Part shown: one piece after another, positions 22,391 through 28,638 of the stretch | Layout: every line of letters starts with the position of its first letter | How positions within the stretch are numbered: the first letter of the stretch is position 1 | Assembly (NCBI GenBank): GCA_964425595.1 | Contig: CAYRMW010000032.1 | Location: 1 to 28,638 of the forward strand | DNA length: 28,638 nt | Direction of reading: 5' to 3' | Source of the DNA: Caccovicinus sp964425595 | Lineage (GTDB): Bacteria; Bacillota; Clostridia; Lachnospirales; Lachnospiraceae | Notes under the pieces: generated by a model | Seen by the model: the letters and a program-made list of their open reading frames with translations, nothing else | Databases searched by the model: none | What the model was told of the DNA's origin: nothing | Position numbers and translations under genes: made by a program

Positions 22391-24508
22391 ATGAGTGAGA
22401 CCGTAAACGTAGCCGAGATCTTCGGCGAGAATGTGTTTAACGACGCAGTCATGAGAGAGCGCTTGCCGGGAAGCGTATATAAAAAATTGAAAAAAACGAT
22501 CGTAGAAGGAAAAGAGCTTGATCCGGGCATTGCGGACGCTGTGGCGCAGGCCATGAAGGAGTGGGCCGTAGAGAAGGGGGCTACCCATTATACCCACTGG
22601 TTCCAGCCGCTGACCGGCGTGACGGCGGAAAAGCATGATTCTTTCCTTTCCGCACCGGACCGTTCCGGAAAGGTTATGCTGGAGTTCTCCGGCAAGGAGT
22701 TAGTCAAGGGCGAACCGGATGCCTCTTCCTTCCCTTCCGGCGGTCTGCGGGCAACCTTTGAGGCCAGAGGCTATACGGCCTGGGACTGCACGTCTCCTGC
22801 CTTTTTAAAGGAGGATGCTGCCGGCGTTACGCTTTGCATCCCCACCGCGTTCTGTTCCTACACCGGTGAGGCGCTGGATAAAAAGACCCCGCTTCTTCGT
22901 TCCATGCAGGCTCTGGATCAGCAGGCGCTGCGGATCCTGCGGCTGTTCGGGAACACCACCTCGAAGAAGGTGACCCCCTCCGTAGGGCCGGAGCAGGAGT
23001 ATTTCCTGGTAGACAGGGAGAAGTACCTGCAGCGCAAGGACCTGATCTATACCGGACGTACCCTGTTCGGTGCGATGCCGCCCAAGGGCCAGGAGATGGA
23101 GGATCATTACTTCGGAAGCATCCGTGAGCGGATCGGCGCCTTTATGAACGAAGTGAACAAAGAGCTGTGGAAGTTAGGCGTTACGGCAAAGACCCAGCAC
23201 AACGAGGTGGCTCCGGCGCAGCATGAGATCGCCCTCATTTATGCGGAGGCAAATCTGGCGACCGATCACAACCAGCTGGTTATGGAAACCCTGAAGCGGG
23301 TTGCCGGCCGTCATGGTCTTACCTGCCTCCTTCACGAGAAGCCCTTCGCGGGAGTCAATGGTTCCGGAAAGCATAATAACTGGTCCATCACCACCGATGA
23401 CGGCATCAATATGCTGAATCCCGGCGCGACGCCCCACGAGAACATCCAGTTCCTGCTGGTGCTGGCCTGCATCCTGAAGGCAGTGGATGTTCATGCGGAT
23501 CTGTTAAGGGAGTCCGCCGCCGATGTGGGCAATGACCATCGGTTAGGCGCGAACGAGGCGCCGCCGGCGATCATTTCCGTCTTCTTAGGCGAGCAGCTGG
23601 AGGATGTGATCGATCAGCTGTGCAGCACCGGCGAGGCTACCCATTCCAAGCAGGGCGGGAAGCTGATGACCGGCGTAGCTACCCTTCCGGATCTGGATAA
23701 GGACGCTACGGACCGGAACCGTACATCGCCTTTTGCCTTTACCGGAAATAAATTTGAGTTCCGTATGGTGGGTTCTTCCGATTCCATTTCTTCCCCGAAC
23801 GTTGTGCTGAACACGATCGTGGCAGAGGCGTTCAAGGAAGCGGCTGATGAACTGGAGAAGGCGGAGGACTTTGATCTGGCCGTGCATGATATGATCAAGG
23901 AGATGCTGACTGCCCACAAGCGCATCATCTTCAACGGAAACGGTTATTCCGACGCCTGGGTTGAGGAGGCAGAGAGAAGAGGCCTTCCCAACATCAAGTC
24001 CATGGTAGAGTCGATTTCTTCCCTGGTAACGGATAAGGCAGTGAAGCTGTTTGAAGAATTCGGCGTGTTTACCAGGGCTGAGCTGGAGTCCAGAGCAGAG
24101 ATCGAGTATGAGACCTACGCGAAGGCCATCAACATCGAGGCGAAGACCATGATCGATATGGCCGGAAAACAGATCATTCCCGCGGTCATCAAGTACACCA
24201 CGCAGCTGGCACAGTCCATCTCCGCTGTGAAGGGCGCCTGCGCGGATGCTGACGTGAGCGTACAGATGGAGCTGCTTACCGAAACCTCCGATCTGCTGAG
24301 CGAGGCCAAGGTAGCATTGGCGACGCTGACCCAGCTTGATGAGGAAGCCTGCCAGATGGATTTCGGACGGAATCAGGCAGTGTTCTGCCACGAGAAGGTG
24401 TTCCCCGCAATGGAAGCCCTGCGTGCTCCGGTTGATAAGCTGGAGATGATCGTGGATAAGGAATTGTGGCCGATGCCGAGCTACGGCGATCTGATCTTCG
24501 AGGTATAA
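22391..24508 (+). CDS. glnN: Glutamine synthetase type III
   Basis: Forms glutamine from glutamate, ammonia and ATP. The 705-residue length and sequence are those of the GSIII (GlnN) group. The N-terminal domain has NVAEIFGENVFND and THYTHWFQPLTGVTAEKHDSF. The catalytic part includes VGPEQEYFLVD (metal-binding glutamates), NEVAPAQHEIA, FAGVNGSGKHNNWSI and RTSPFAFTGNKFEFR. The C-terminal 200 residues are a GSIII-specific helical region. The start at 22391 follows AGGAGG (22375-22380) by ten bases. It has a structured leader containing a terminator-like hairpin and a 47-bp repeat, which may influence expression. No amtB, glnK or glutamate synthase gene is nearby. It converges with ridA across a bidirectional terminator. 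Confidence 0.97.
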   Translation: MSETVNVAEIFGENVFNDAVMRERLPGSVYKKLKKTIVEGKELDPGIADAVAQAMKEWAVEKGATHYTHWFQPLTGVTAEKHDSFLSAPDRSGKVMLEFSGKELVKGEPDASSFPSGGLRATFEARGYTAWDCTSPAFLKEDAAGVTLCIPTAFCSYTGEALDKKTPLLRSMQALDQQALRILRLFGNTTSKKVTPSVGPEQEYFLVDREKYLQRKDLIYTGRTLFGAMPPKGQEMEDHYFGSIRERIGAFMNEVNKELWKLGVTAKTQHNEVAPAQHEIALIYAEANLATDHNQLVMETLKRVAGRHGLTCLLHEKPFAGVNGSGKHNNWSITTDDGINMLNPGATPHENIQFLLVLACILKAVDVHADLLRESAADVGNDHRLGANEAPPAIISVFLGEQLEDVIDQLCSTGEATHSKQGGKLMTGVATLPDLDKDATDRNRTSPFAFTGNKFEFRMVGSSDSISSPNVVLNTIVAEAFKEAADELEKAEDFDLAVHDMIKEMLTAHKRIIFNGNGYSDAWVEEAERRGLPNIKSMVESISSLVTDKAVKLFEEFGVFTRAELESRAEIEYETYAKAINIEAKTMIDMAGKQIIPAVIKYTTQLAQSISAVKGACADADVSVQMELLTETSDLLSEAKVALATLTQLDEEACQMDFGRNQAVFCHEKVFPAMEALRAPVDKLEMIVDKELWPMPSYGDLIFEV

Positions 24509-24510
24509 AC

Positions 24511-24587
24511 AAAAAAACAAAAAACGTTCCCGCGGGATCCCCCGGCTTATCCGGCCGGGATCCCTGAACGGGAACGTTTCTTTTTTT
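24511..24587. terminator. Bidirectional terminator between glnN and ridA
   Basis: AAACGTTCCCG (24522-24532) pairs with CGGGAACGTTT (24569-24579), enclosing a second GGGATCCC-type hairpin. A T7 run follows on the plus strand (24581-24587). A-rich sequence precedes it (24508-24524), giving a T-run for minus-strand transcripts. The genes on either side converge, so it probably serves both. Confidence 0.85.
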
Positions 24588-24632
24588 ACGAAGTATCCAG
24601 CAAGACGTGCCGGTGACGCGTCTTGTCGGATT
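24586..24632 (+). repeat. 47-bp palindromic repeat, copy 2
   Basis: Matches copies 1 and 3 except for T instead of C at 24608. The change turns a C-G pair of the hairpin into a U-G pair if transcribed from the plus strand. It begins within the T-run of the terminator and ends seven bases before the ridA stop codon on the opposite strand. Confidence 0.9.
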
Positions 24633-24639
24633 GCTCGTT

Positions 24640-25023
24640 TTACTTTTCTGCTACGGCGATGGCTTCAATTTCCACCAGAGCATCCTTAGGCAGTCTGGCG
24701 ACTTCCACGGCGGCTCTGGCCGGGCAGTCAGTCTCGAAGAACTCACCGTAAACCTCATTCATGTCACCAAAGGTGTTCATATCCTTTAAGAACACACCCA
24801 CACGGACCACCTGATCCATGCCGATACCCTCGCTGGCCAGGATGTTTTTGATGTTGGTCAGGGACTGACGGGTCTGGGACCTGATATCATCCCCGGCAAA
24901 TGCTCCGGTAGCCGGGTCGATGGGCAGCTGGCCGGATACGAATACCATTCCGCCTGCCTGGATGGCCTGGGAGTACGGGCCGATCGCGCCCGGTGCATTG
25001 GTTGTTGCAATTACTTTCTTCAT
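24640..25023 (-). CDS. ridA: RidA family reactive intermediate deaminase
   Basis: RidA hydrolyses reactive enamine/imine intermediates released by PLP enzymes such as threonine dehydratase, protecting other PLP enzymes. The 127-residue protein has the family length and motifs: APGAIGPYSQAIQAGGMVFVSGQ near the N terminus, QTRQSLTNIKNIL, RVGVFLKDMNTF, and CPARAAVEVARLP with the substrate-binding Arg103. VEIEAIA carries the conserved Glu118/Glu120. The start at 25023 has AGGAGGA in front (complement of 25031-25037); upstream codons in frame have no ribosome site. It is the only minus-strand protein gene in the window, with its own promoter at 25082-25110. Its divergent neighbour is the hsp20 operon. 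Confidence 0.95.
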   Translation of the reverse strand: MKKVIATTNAPGAIGPYSQAIQAGGMVFVSGQLPIDPATGAFAGDDIRSQTRQSLTNIKNILASEGIGMDQVVRVGVFLKDMNTFGDMNEVYGEFFETDCPARAAVEVARLPKDALVEIEAIAVAEK

Positions 25024-25048
25024 GACTGATTCCTCCTGCGGTAGTTCG

Positions 25049-25110
25049 GCTTCGCCATGAGGCGAAGCGGGATTTTTTCCTATTGTACTGTAAACGGAAA
25101 ATAAATGCAA
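25049..25110 (-). promoter_or_regulatory. ridA promoter and leader hairpin
   Basis: On the minus strand, TTGCAT (25105-25110), 17 bases and TACAAT (25082-25087). The roughly 50-base leader contains a perfect hairpin, GCTTCGCC-TCAT-GGCGAAGC (25049-25068), upstream of the ribosome site. The hairpin's role is unknown. Confidence 0.7.
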
Positions 25111-25180
25111 GCAATAAAAAAGCGGTGTCACACACGGCAAAATCAAGCCTTTTTTGGTGGTTTAAAAAATTTTCTGAAAA

Positions 25181-25223
25181 TTAGCACTCACCTCTTGACA
25201 GTGCTAACAAAATGTGGTATAAC
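25181..25223 (+). promoter_or_regulatory. CIRCE operator and promoter of the hsp20 operon
   Basis: TTAGCACTC (25181-25189), nine bases and CAGTGCTAA (25199-25207) match the CIRCE element bound by HrcA, with one base off the consensus in the right arm. It overlaps a near-perfect promoter: TTGACA (25195-25200), 17 bases and TATAAC (25218-25223). HrcA would block this promoter until heat stress releases it. The leader downstream has hairpins at 25254-25269 and 25268-25292 but leaves the ribosome site free, so an RNA thermometer is unlikely. Confidence 0.93.
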
Positions 25224-25342
25224 ATGATCAGAACGAAGGAAGGGCAGCAGAAAGGAATGGAATCATTCCGGTATGTGCCTGAAACATCCCGGTTCCAGAA
25301 GACAAGGTAACATAGCATGATAAGGAAAAGGAGAGATGACTT

Positions 25343-25768
25343 ATGTTAATGCCGAGTATTTTTGGAGAGAGTTTGCTGGATGACTTCTTTTATGATCCAT
25401 TTGTTTATGACGGGAGCAGCACAGGCAGCCTGATGCAGACGGATGTGAAGGACGCGGATGATCATTATGAGATCATCATGAATCTCCCTGGAATAAAGAA
25501 GGAAGAGGTACAGGCCGAATTGAAGGACGGTTACCTGACGATCACCGCCTCTTCGGATACGAACAAAGAGGAGAAGGATGAGAACGGGCGATACATCCGC
25601 AGGGAGCGCCGTACCGGTGCATGCAGCAGGAGCTTTTACGTGGGTGACGGAGTTACCCAGGAAGAGGTCAAGGCGAAATTTGAAAACGGCATCCTGACCC
25701 TGACGGTGCCGAAGAAAGAGGAAAAGCCTGAGGTTTCGTCCAGGAAATACATTTCGATCGAGGGGTGA
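25343..25768 (+). CDS. Small heat shock protein Hsp20, first copy
   Basis: A 141-residue small heat shock protein that binds unfolding proteins without ATP. Layout: N-terminal arm MLMPSIFGESLLDDFF, an alpha-crystallin domain (about residues 33-130) with YEIIMNLPGIKKEEVQAELKD and GYLTITA, and the hallmark KAKFENGILTLTVPKK. The C-terminal tail ends in RKYISIEG, with the I-X-I motif that docks oligomers. AAGGAGA (25328-25334) precedes the ATG by eight bases. It is the first gene after the CIRCE-controlled promoter and is followed 50 bases later by a related copy. Heat induction through HrcA is inferred from CIRCE. Confidence 0.95.
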   Translation: MLMPSIFGESLLDDFFYDPFVYDGSSTGSLMQTDVKDADDHYEIIMNLPGIKKEEVQAELKDGYLTITASSDTNKEEKDENGRYIRRERRTGACSRSFYVGDGVTQEEVKAKFENGILTLTVPKKEEKPEVSSRKYISIEG

Positions 25769-25818
25769 TGCCCGGCCGTGAGCCGGCGAACGTTTTGCTT
25801 GGTAAGGAGGAATGAGTG

Positions 25819-26280
25819 ATGTTGATGCCCAGCATTTTTGGTGAAGATTTATTTGATGATCTGATGAGAGATTTCCCGTTTTACGATGATCGCGGGATCA
25901 GGAAAGCGGAGAAGAAACTGTATGGCCGCCATGGCAAGAATATGATGAAGACCGACATCCGGGAGACGGATACGGCCTATGAGCTGGAGATGGATCTGCC
26001 CGGGTTTAAGAAGGATGAGGTCCAGGTGGCCCTGGAAGATGGTTACCTGACTGTCAGCGCCGCTAAGGGGCTGGATCAGGATGAACAGGAGAAAAAGAGC
26101 GGCCGCTACATCCGCAGGGAGCGTTACGCAGGCGCCTGCCAGCGTACCTTTTACGTCGGTGAGGATATCACGGAAGCCGATATCAAGGCTTCTTTCCAGC
26201 ATGGCATCCTGAAGCTGACGATCCCGAAGAAGGAGGCTAAGCCAGCGGTTGAACAGAAGAAATACATTTCCATCGAGTAA
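25819..26280 (+). CDS. Small heat shock protein Hsp20, second copy
   Basis: A 153-residue paralogue of the preceding gene. It shares the start MLMPSIFGE, the strands YELEMDLPGFKKDEVQVALED and GYLTVSA, the block SGRYIRRERYAGACQRTFYV, the hallmark ASFQHGILKLTIPKK and the tail KKYISIE. It has a longer, more charged arm (RKAEKKLYGRHGKNMMK). The ATG at 25819 follows AAGGAGG (25804-25810) by eight bases and matches the first copy's start; the in-frame GTG at 25816 is less likely. The short gap carries only a weak hairpin, so both are probably one CIRCE-controlled transcript ending at 26288-26325. Divergence of the arms suggests they may co-assemble or choose different clients. Confidence 0.95.
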   Translation: MLMPSIFGEDLFDDLMRDFPFYDDRGIRKAEKKLYGRHGKNMMKTDIRETDTAYELEMDLPGFKKDEVQVALEDGYLTVSAAKGLDQDEQEKKSGRYIRRERYAGACQRTFYVGEDITEADIKASFQHGILKLTIPKKEAKPAVEQKKYISIE

Positions 26281-26287
26281 ACGATTG

Positions 26288-26325
26288 GCCGGAAGGTGGT
26301 TTTGCGAGACCGCCTTCCGGCTTTT
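26288..26325 (+). terminator. Intrinsic terminator of the hsp20 operon
   Basis: GCCGGAAGGTGGT (26288-26300) pairs with ACCGCCTTCCGGC (26309-26321) with one G-U wobble, around an 8-base loop and followed by TTTT (26322-26325). It lies eight bases after the second hsp20 stop codon. Confidence 0.88.
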
Positions 26326-26350
26326 GCGCGTCCGGCGGGCGCGCTTTGGA

Positions 26351-26397
26351 TTACGAAGTATCCAGCAAGACGCGCCGGTGACGCGTCTTGTCGGATT
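26351..26397 (+). repeat. 47-bp palindromic repeat, copy 3
   Basis: Identical over 47 bases to copy 1. It lies 25 bases after the hsp20 operon terminator and folds into the same strong hairpin. All three copies have the same orientation and sit just downstream of a transcription terminator. Confidence 0.9.
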
Positions 26398-26408
26398 CCG
26401 GGAAAGTG

Positions 26409-26473
26409 AAAGGGCAGCCACTGAGGCCTTTGCCTTATCGGCAATACGGGAATGACCATCAGCGCTGCCCTTT
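26409..26473 (+). other. Imperfect 65-base stem-loop, possible structured RNA
   Basis: Outer arms AAAGGGCAGC (26409-26418) and GCTGCCCTTT (26464-26473) pair perfectly. CTGA (26421-26424) and TCAG (26459-26462) extend the stem after a small bulge, and TTGCC-TTATC-GGCAA (26430-26444) forms an inner hairpin. No coding frame or T-run explains it. It could be a small RNA, a leader element or a short mobile remnant. Confidence 0.45.
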
Positions 26474-26671
26474 GGGAAGGATAGGTAAAAATAAGAAAAG
26501 TTAGGGGGCCGGATGACCCCTCGGTCATCCGGTTTGAGTATGAAAAAGTTTTGTTGCTGTTAAGCAACTGTCATTAGTATACTGTGGAATTGTGACCGGA
26601 ATGTGACCGGAGGCAAAAAAAATAATTTTTTTTGCGGGGGCCGGAAAGCGGGACGTTTGGCGGAAATCGAT

Positions 26672-26700
26672 TTGTCGTCAGGCAGGAAGAGTGGTATAAT
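26672..26700 (+). promoter_or_regulatory. Promoter of the c-di-AMP receptor-like gene
   Basis: TTGTCG (26672-26677), 17 bases and a consensus TATAAT (26695-26700). The leader has two overlapping, mutually exclusive hairpins, GCCGTC-AAAG-GACGGC (26714-26729) and GGCGC-N8-GCGCC (26727-26744), before the ribosome site AAAGGA. Confidence 0.7.
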
Positions 26701-26769
26701 ATGACGTTGGAAGGCCGTCAAAGGACGGCGCTGCAATCTGCGCCTTGCCGCGCGGGGAAAGGAACGATC

Positions 26770-27090
26770 ATGGAATTATTGATTATCATTCTTCAGAAGG
26801 TGGATTATGAACGTCTTTCCATCGTGTTTAAACAGCACAGGATCCTGGCAACCAAATTTGAGACGGAGGGCCTGTATCTGAACAAACGGAATGTGACGCT
26901 GATGGTTTGCGTGGAAAAAACAAGGGAAGAGGAGATCCTGCAGTATATCCGCCAGAACTGCACCGAGCGCGTGGAGAAATGCAAAGTCTCCGAGTATAAC
27001 GGCAGGACGATGGTAGACGTCGTGCGCGGCGTAAAGGTCGGCGGAGCCACCGTATTTAAGGTCGATGTAGACCAGATGTGGAAATTTTAG
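26770..27090 (+). CDS. PII-like cyclic-di-AMP receptor family protein (DarA/PstA-like)
   Basis: A 106-residue protein close in length to DarA/PstA, the trimeric PII-like c-di-AMP receptors of Firmicutes. The start MELLIIILQKVDYERL and the end VKVGGATVFKVDVDQMWKF match the family, especially VGGATVF-x3-VD. The ligand-binding loop is altered. DarA's TTGGFLRAGNTTF reads TEGLYLNKRNVTL here: Thr28, Leu37 and Asn41 are kept, but positions 24, 26, 35-36 and 47 differ from DarA as I recall it. It may bind c-di-AMP weakly or bind another ligand. The start at 26770 follows AAAGGA by six bases. It has its own promoter, and the next gene has another. Confidence 0.85.
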   Translation: MELLIIILQKVDYERLSIVFKQHRILATKFETEGLYLNKRNVTLMVCVEKTREEEILQYIRQNCTERVEKCKVSEYNGRTMVDVVRGVKVGGATVFKVDVDQMWKF

Positions 27091-27142
27091 GCATCCCGCC
27101 GCCATGAGCAGAAGCGGCCGGGGAACGCGCGGTTGATTGGGA

Positions 27143-27171
27143 TTGCGCTTTTTTTGAATCTGTAGTAAACT
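27143..27171 (+). promoter_or_regulatory. Probable promoter of the RpiB/LacA-like gene
   Basis: TTGCGC (27143-27148), 17 bases and TAAACT (27166-27171). The leader of about 110 bases holds a 9-base stem, CATGTGCCG/CGGCGCATG (one wobble), and a perfect hairpin, GCCGCCG-GTC-CGGCGGC (27240-27256), just before the ribosome site. Confidence 0.55.
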
Positions 27172-27285
27172 ATCTCCATCGGTTAAGCCTGCATGTGCCG
27201 TCCGTAAGATTGGCGGCGCATGGGTATCTCTGTGTTAAGGCCGCCGGTCCGGCGGCAGATTTTCAGCATAAAGGAGAAGATGAAC

Positions 27286-27924
27286 ATGAAGATTGCACTG
27301 ATCAATGAAAACAGCCAGGCGGCGAAGAACGAGATGATCTGCGATAACTTAAAAAAGATCGTGGAGCCCATGGGACATACGGTATACAATTACGGAATGT
27401 ACACGGCAGAGGATGAGAACCAGTTGACCTACGTGATGAACGGTCTTCTCGCTGCCATTTTGCTGAATTCCGGTGCGGCGGACTATGTGGTGACCGGCTG
27501 CGGTACCGGCGAGGGCGCGATGCTGGCGCTGAACGCGTTCCCCGGTGTGCTTTGCGGGCATGTCGTGGACGCGGAGGACGCATACATGTTTGCGCAGATC
27601 AATGACGGCAACGCCATCGCCCTTCCGTTTGCCAAGGGCTTCGGATGGGGCGCGGAGCTTCGTCTGCAGTATATTTTTGAGAAGCTGTTCGGCTGCGAGA
27701 GCGGCGGCGGCTATCCGAAGGACAGAGCCGAGCCGGAGCAGCGGAATAAGAAGATCCTGGATGGCGTGAAGGAGATCACCCACAAAGACATCATGACGAT
27801 CTTAAAGGAGATCGATCAGGATTTCCTGAAGGCGACGGTCAGCGGCCCGAAGTTTAGGGAGTATTTCTTCGCGAACTGCCAGGTCCCGGAGATCGCAGAG
27901 TACATCCGGCGCGTTCTGGATTGA
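27286..27924 (+). CDS. RpiB/LacA/LacB family sugar-phosphate isomerase-like protein
   Basis: A 212-residue protein with the RpiB/LacAB fold in its first 150 residues. MKIALINENSQAAKNEMI replaces the usual DH-containing start. VTGCGTGEGAMLALN (Cys72) matches the catalytic GCGTG loop, and GHVVDAEDAYMFAQINDGNA matches the active-site loop. An extra helical tail of about 60 residues follows (KEITHKDIMTILKEIDQDFLKA and on), not present in the 146-residue RpiB at 2395. The start at 27286 has AAGGAGA (27271-27276) nine bases upstream; ATG 27280 is too close. It has its own promoter and lies 56 bases before the kinase-like gene. Its substrate is not evident, and no sugar transporter or PTS genes flank it. 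Confidence 0.88.
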   Translation: MKIALINENSQAAKNEMICDNLKKIVEPMGHTVYNYGMYTAEDENQLTYVMNGLLAAILLNSGAADYVVTGCGTGEGAMLALNAFPGVLCGHVVDAEDAYMFAQINDGNAIALPFAKGFGWGAELRLQYIFEKLFGCESGGGYPKDRAEPEQRNKKILDGVKEITHKDIMTILKEIDQDFLKATVSGPKFREYFFANCQVPEIAEYIRRVLD

Positions 27925-27980
27925 GATAAGCTGCGGCACGTGAGAGGAAGCAGTAAGCTACAGAGCCGGGAGGGGTTGCC

Positions 27981-28577
27981 ATGACAAAGGTTATAACCAT
28001 AAGCAGAGAGTTTGGAAGCGGAGGGAGAGAGCTGGGACGCCGTCTGGCGGACCGGCTGGGTATTCCCTTTTACGATAAGGATCTGATCCGGATGGCGGCG
28101 GACGACATTGATATCGCGGAGCACATCTTCGAGATGTACGACGCCGCTTTTATGGAGAAGAAGGAAGTGGAGTATACGCCGTTTTCTTCGGTCTACGAGG
28201 TGCCGATGTCAGATCAGATTTTTATGGCCCAGTCCAGGGTGATCCGCCGCCTGGCCCATCATGGCCCCTGCGTGATCGTAGGGCGGTGCGCTGATATGGT
28301 GCTGAAGGATGAGCTGTGCCTGAATCTGTTTATCTATGCCAGCTTTAAGAGCCGCGTGCGGCGGCTGATGGACCGGGAGCAGCTTCCGGACAGTGAACTG
28401 CGGCAGATGGAGCGCCGGGTTCGGGAGATCGACCAGAAGCGCCGGGATTATTATCAATACTATACGGGGAATGAATGGGGGAAACCACAGAATTACCATC
28501 TCTGCCTGGACAGCCATAAGGCAGGGATGGACGCATGCACCGATGTGATCATGGCCTATGTGGCGCATCTGGATTGA
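27981..28577 (+). CDS. Cytidylate kinase-like family protein
   Basis: A 198-residue P-loop nucleotide kinase of the cytidylate kinase-like (AAA_26/Cmk2) family common in Clostridia. KVITISREFGSGGRELGRRLA carries the modified P-loop GSGGRELG. YDKDLIRMAA follows, then VIVGRCADMVLKD (a conserved arginine loop), a lid-like basic region RRLMDREQLPD, and the family-typical VREIDQKRRDYYQYYTGNEWG near residue 155. The C terminus, YHLCLDSHKAGMDACTDVI, resembles the usual NYDLCLDTS end. A GGGAGGGG ribosome site precedes the ATG. True substrates are unproven for this family; it is not the canonical Cmk. It is the last gene of the window and is followed by a terminator. Confidence 0.9.
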   Translation: MTKVITISREFGSGGRELGRRLADRLGIPFYDKDLIRMAADDIDIAEHIFEMYDAAFMEKKEVEYTPFSSVYEVPMSDQIFMAQSRVIRRLAHHGPCVIVGRCADMVLKDELCLNLFIYASFKSRVRRLMDREQLPDSELRQMERRVREIDQKRRDYYQYYTGNEWGKPQNYHLCLDSHKAGMDACTDVIMAYVAHLD

Positions 28578-28597
28578 TGTGCGTGAACCGGATGTTT

Positions 28598-28638
28598 AGG
28601 CTGCTGCAGCGCGAGCTTTCGTCTGCGGCAGCCTTTTT
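28598..28638 (+). terminator. Intrinsic terminator after the cytidylate kinase-like gene
   Basis: AGGCTGC plus GCAG (28598-28609) pair with CTGC plus GCAGCCT (28623-28634), with one internal mismatch, around a 13-base loop. A T-run reaches the window end (28634-28638). Confidence 0.85.

Larger units (their letters stand above)
26281..26769 (+). other. Repeat- and hairpin-rich intergenic region
   Basis: This 489-base stretch has no convincing gene. In order it holds a terminator (26288-26325), a 47-bp repeat (26351-26397), a 65-base imperfect stem-loop (26409-26473), a perfect hairpin CCGGATGACC-CCTC-GGTCATCCGG (26509-26532) with only TTT after it, and a possible promoter TTGCTG-N18-TATACT (26554-26583). 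Two adjacent copies of TGTGACCGGA follow (26591-26600, 26602-26611), then an A8-TAA-T8 palindrome (26613-26635) and the promoter of the next gene. No known riboswitch class was recognised. Confidence 0.7.

Noticed and set aside
25254..25292. RNA thermometer in the hsp20 leader
   Set aside because: The hairpins are far from the ribosome site, which stays unpaired, and CIRCE already explains heat control.
22315..26397. CRISPR array
   Set aside because: The three 47-bp repeats are about 2 kb apart, strongly palindromic and separated by genes, not by short unique spacers. No cas gene is present.
26509..26532. Strong terminator at the perfect 10-base hairpin
   Set aside because: Only three Ts follow on the plus strand and none suitable on the minus strand, and no gene ends directly before it.

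Overview
The window looks like an ordinary chromosomal segment of a moderately GC-rich Clostridia bacterium, most likely Lachnospiraceae. I infer this from type III glutamine synthetase, the DUF815 ATPase, a VanRS-like two-component pair, class II aldolase, a CIRCE-controlled Hsp20 pair, sigma-A promoters with strong AGGAGG ribosome sites, and a tRNA gene without encoded CCA. No transposase, phage gene or CRISPR array was found. All protein genes run on the plus strand except ridA; the single tRNA gene is also on the minus strand.

Layout. 1-2835: a sugar-phosphate and shikimate operon (lactonase, aroC, rpiB). 2989-3468: a small exported protein. 3469-3890: a non-coding stretch with direct and inverted repeats and a strong promoter. 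3891-10862: a tightly packed run of plsC-like acyltransferase, pheA, DUF815 ATPase, an unusual Ppx/GppA-type protein and ppk. 10976-17203: a signalling and transport operon with response regulator, histidine kinase, an 824-residue membrane-anchored extracytoplasmic protein, ABC ATPase and ABC permease. 17188-17380: a minus-strand tRNA-Val(CAC) with its own promoter and terminator; the terminator lies inside the end of the permease gene. 17506-19587: a helicase closely resembling mitochondrial SUV3, with an added C-terminal zinc ribbon. 19761-24508: thrC, fba and glnN (GSIII), each with its own promoter-like signals and structured leader. 24640-25023: ridA, convergent with glnN. 25181-26280: CIRCE and two tandem hsp20 genes. 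26281-26769: a repeat-rich and hairpin-rich intergenic region. 26770-28577: a PII-like c-di-AMP receptor homologue, a second RpiB/LacA/LacB-type protein and a cytidylate kinase-like protein, ending in a terminator.

The least expected items are the SUV3-like helicase, a 47-bp palindromic repeat present three times within about 4 kb (two copies identical, the third with one change), a Ppx homologue with degenerate phosphate-binding motifs next to ppk, the two-component/ABC operon built around an unrecognised extracytoplasmic protein, and two structured intergenic elements (3577-3708 and 26409-26473). None proves a new system. Function, copy number and conservation could not be tested here, and all family calls rest on motif recognition by eye.
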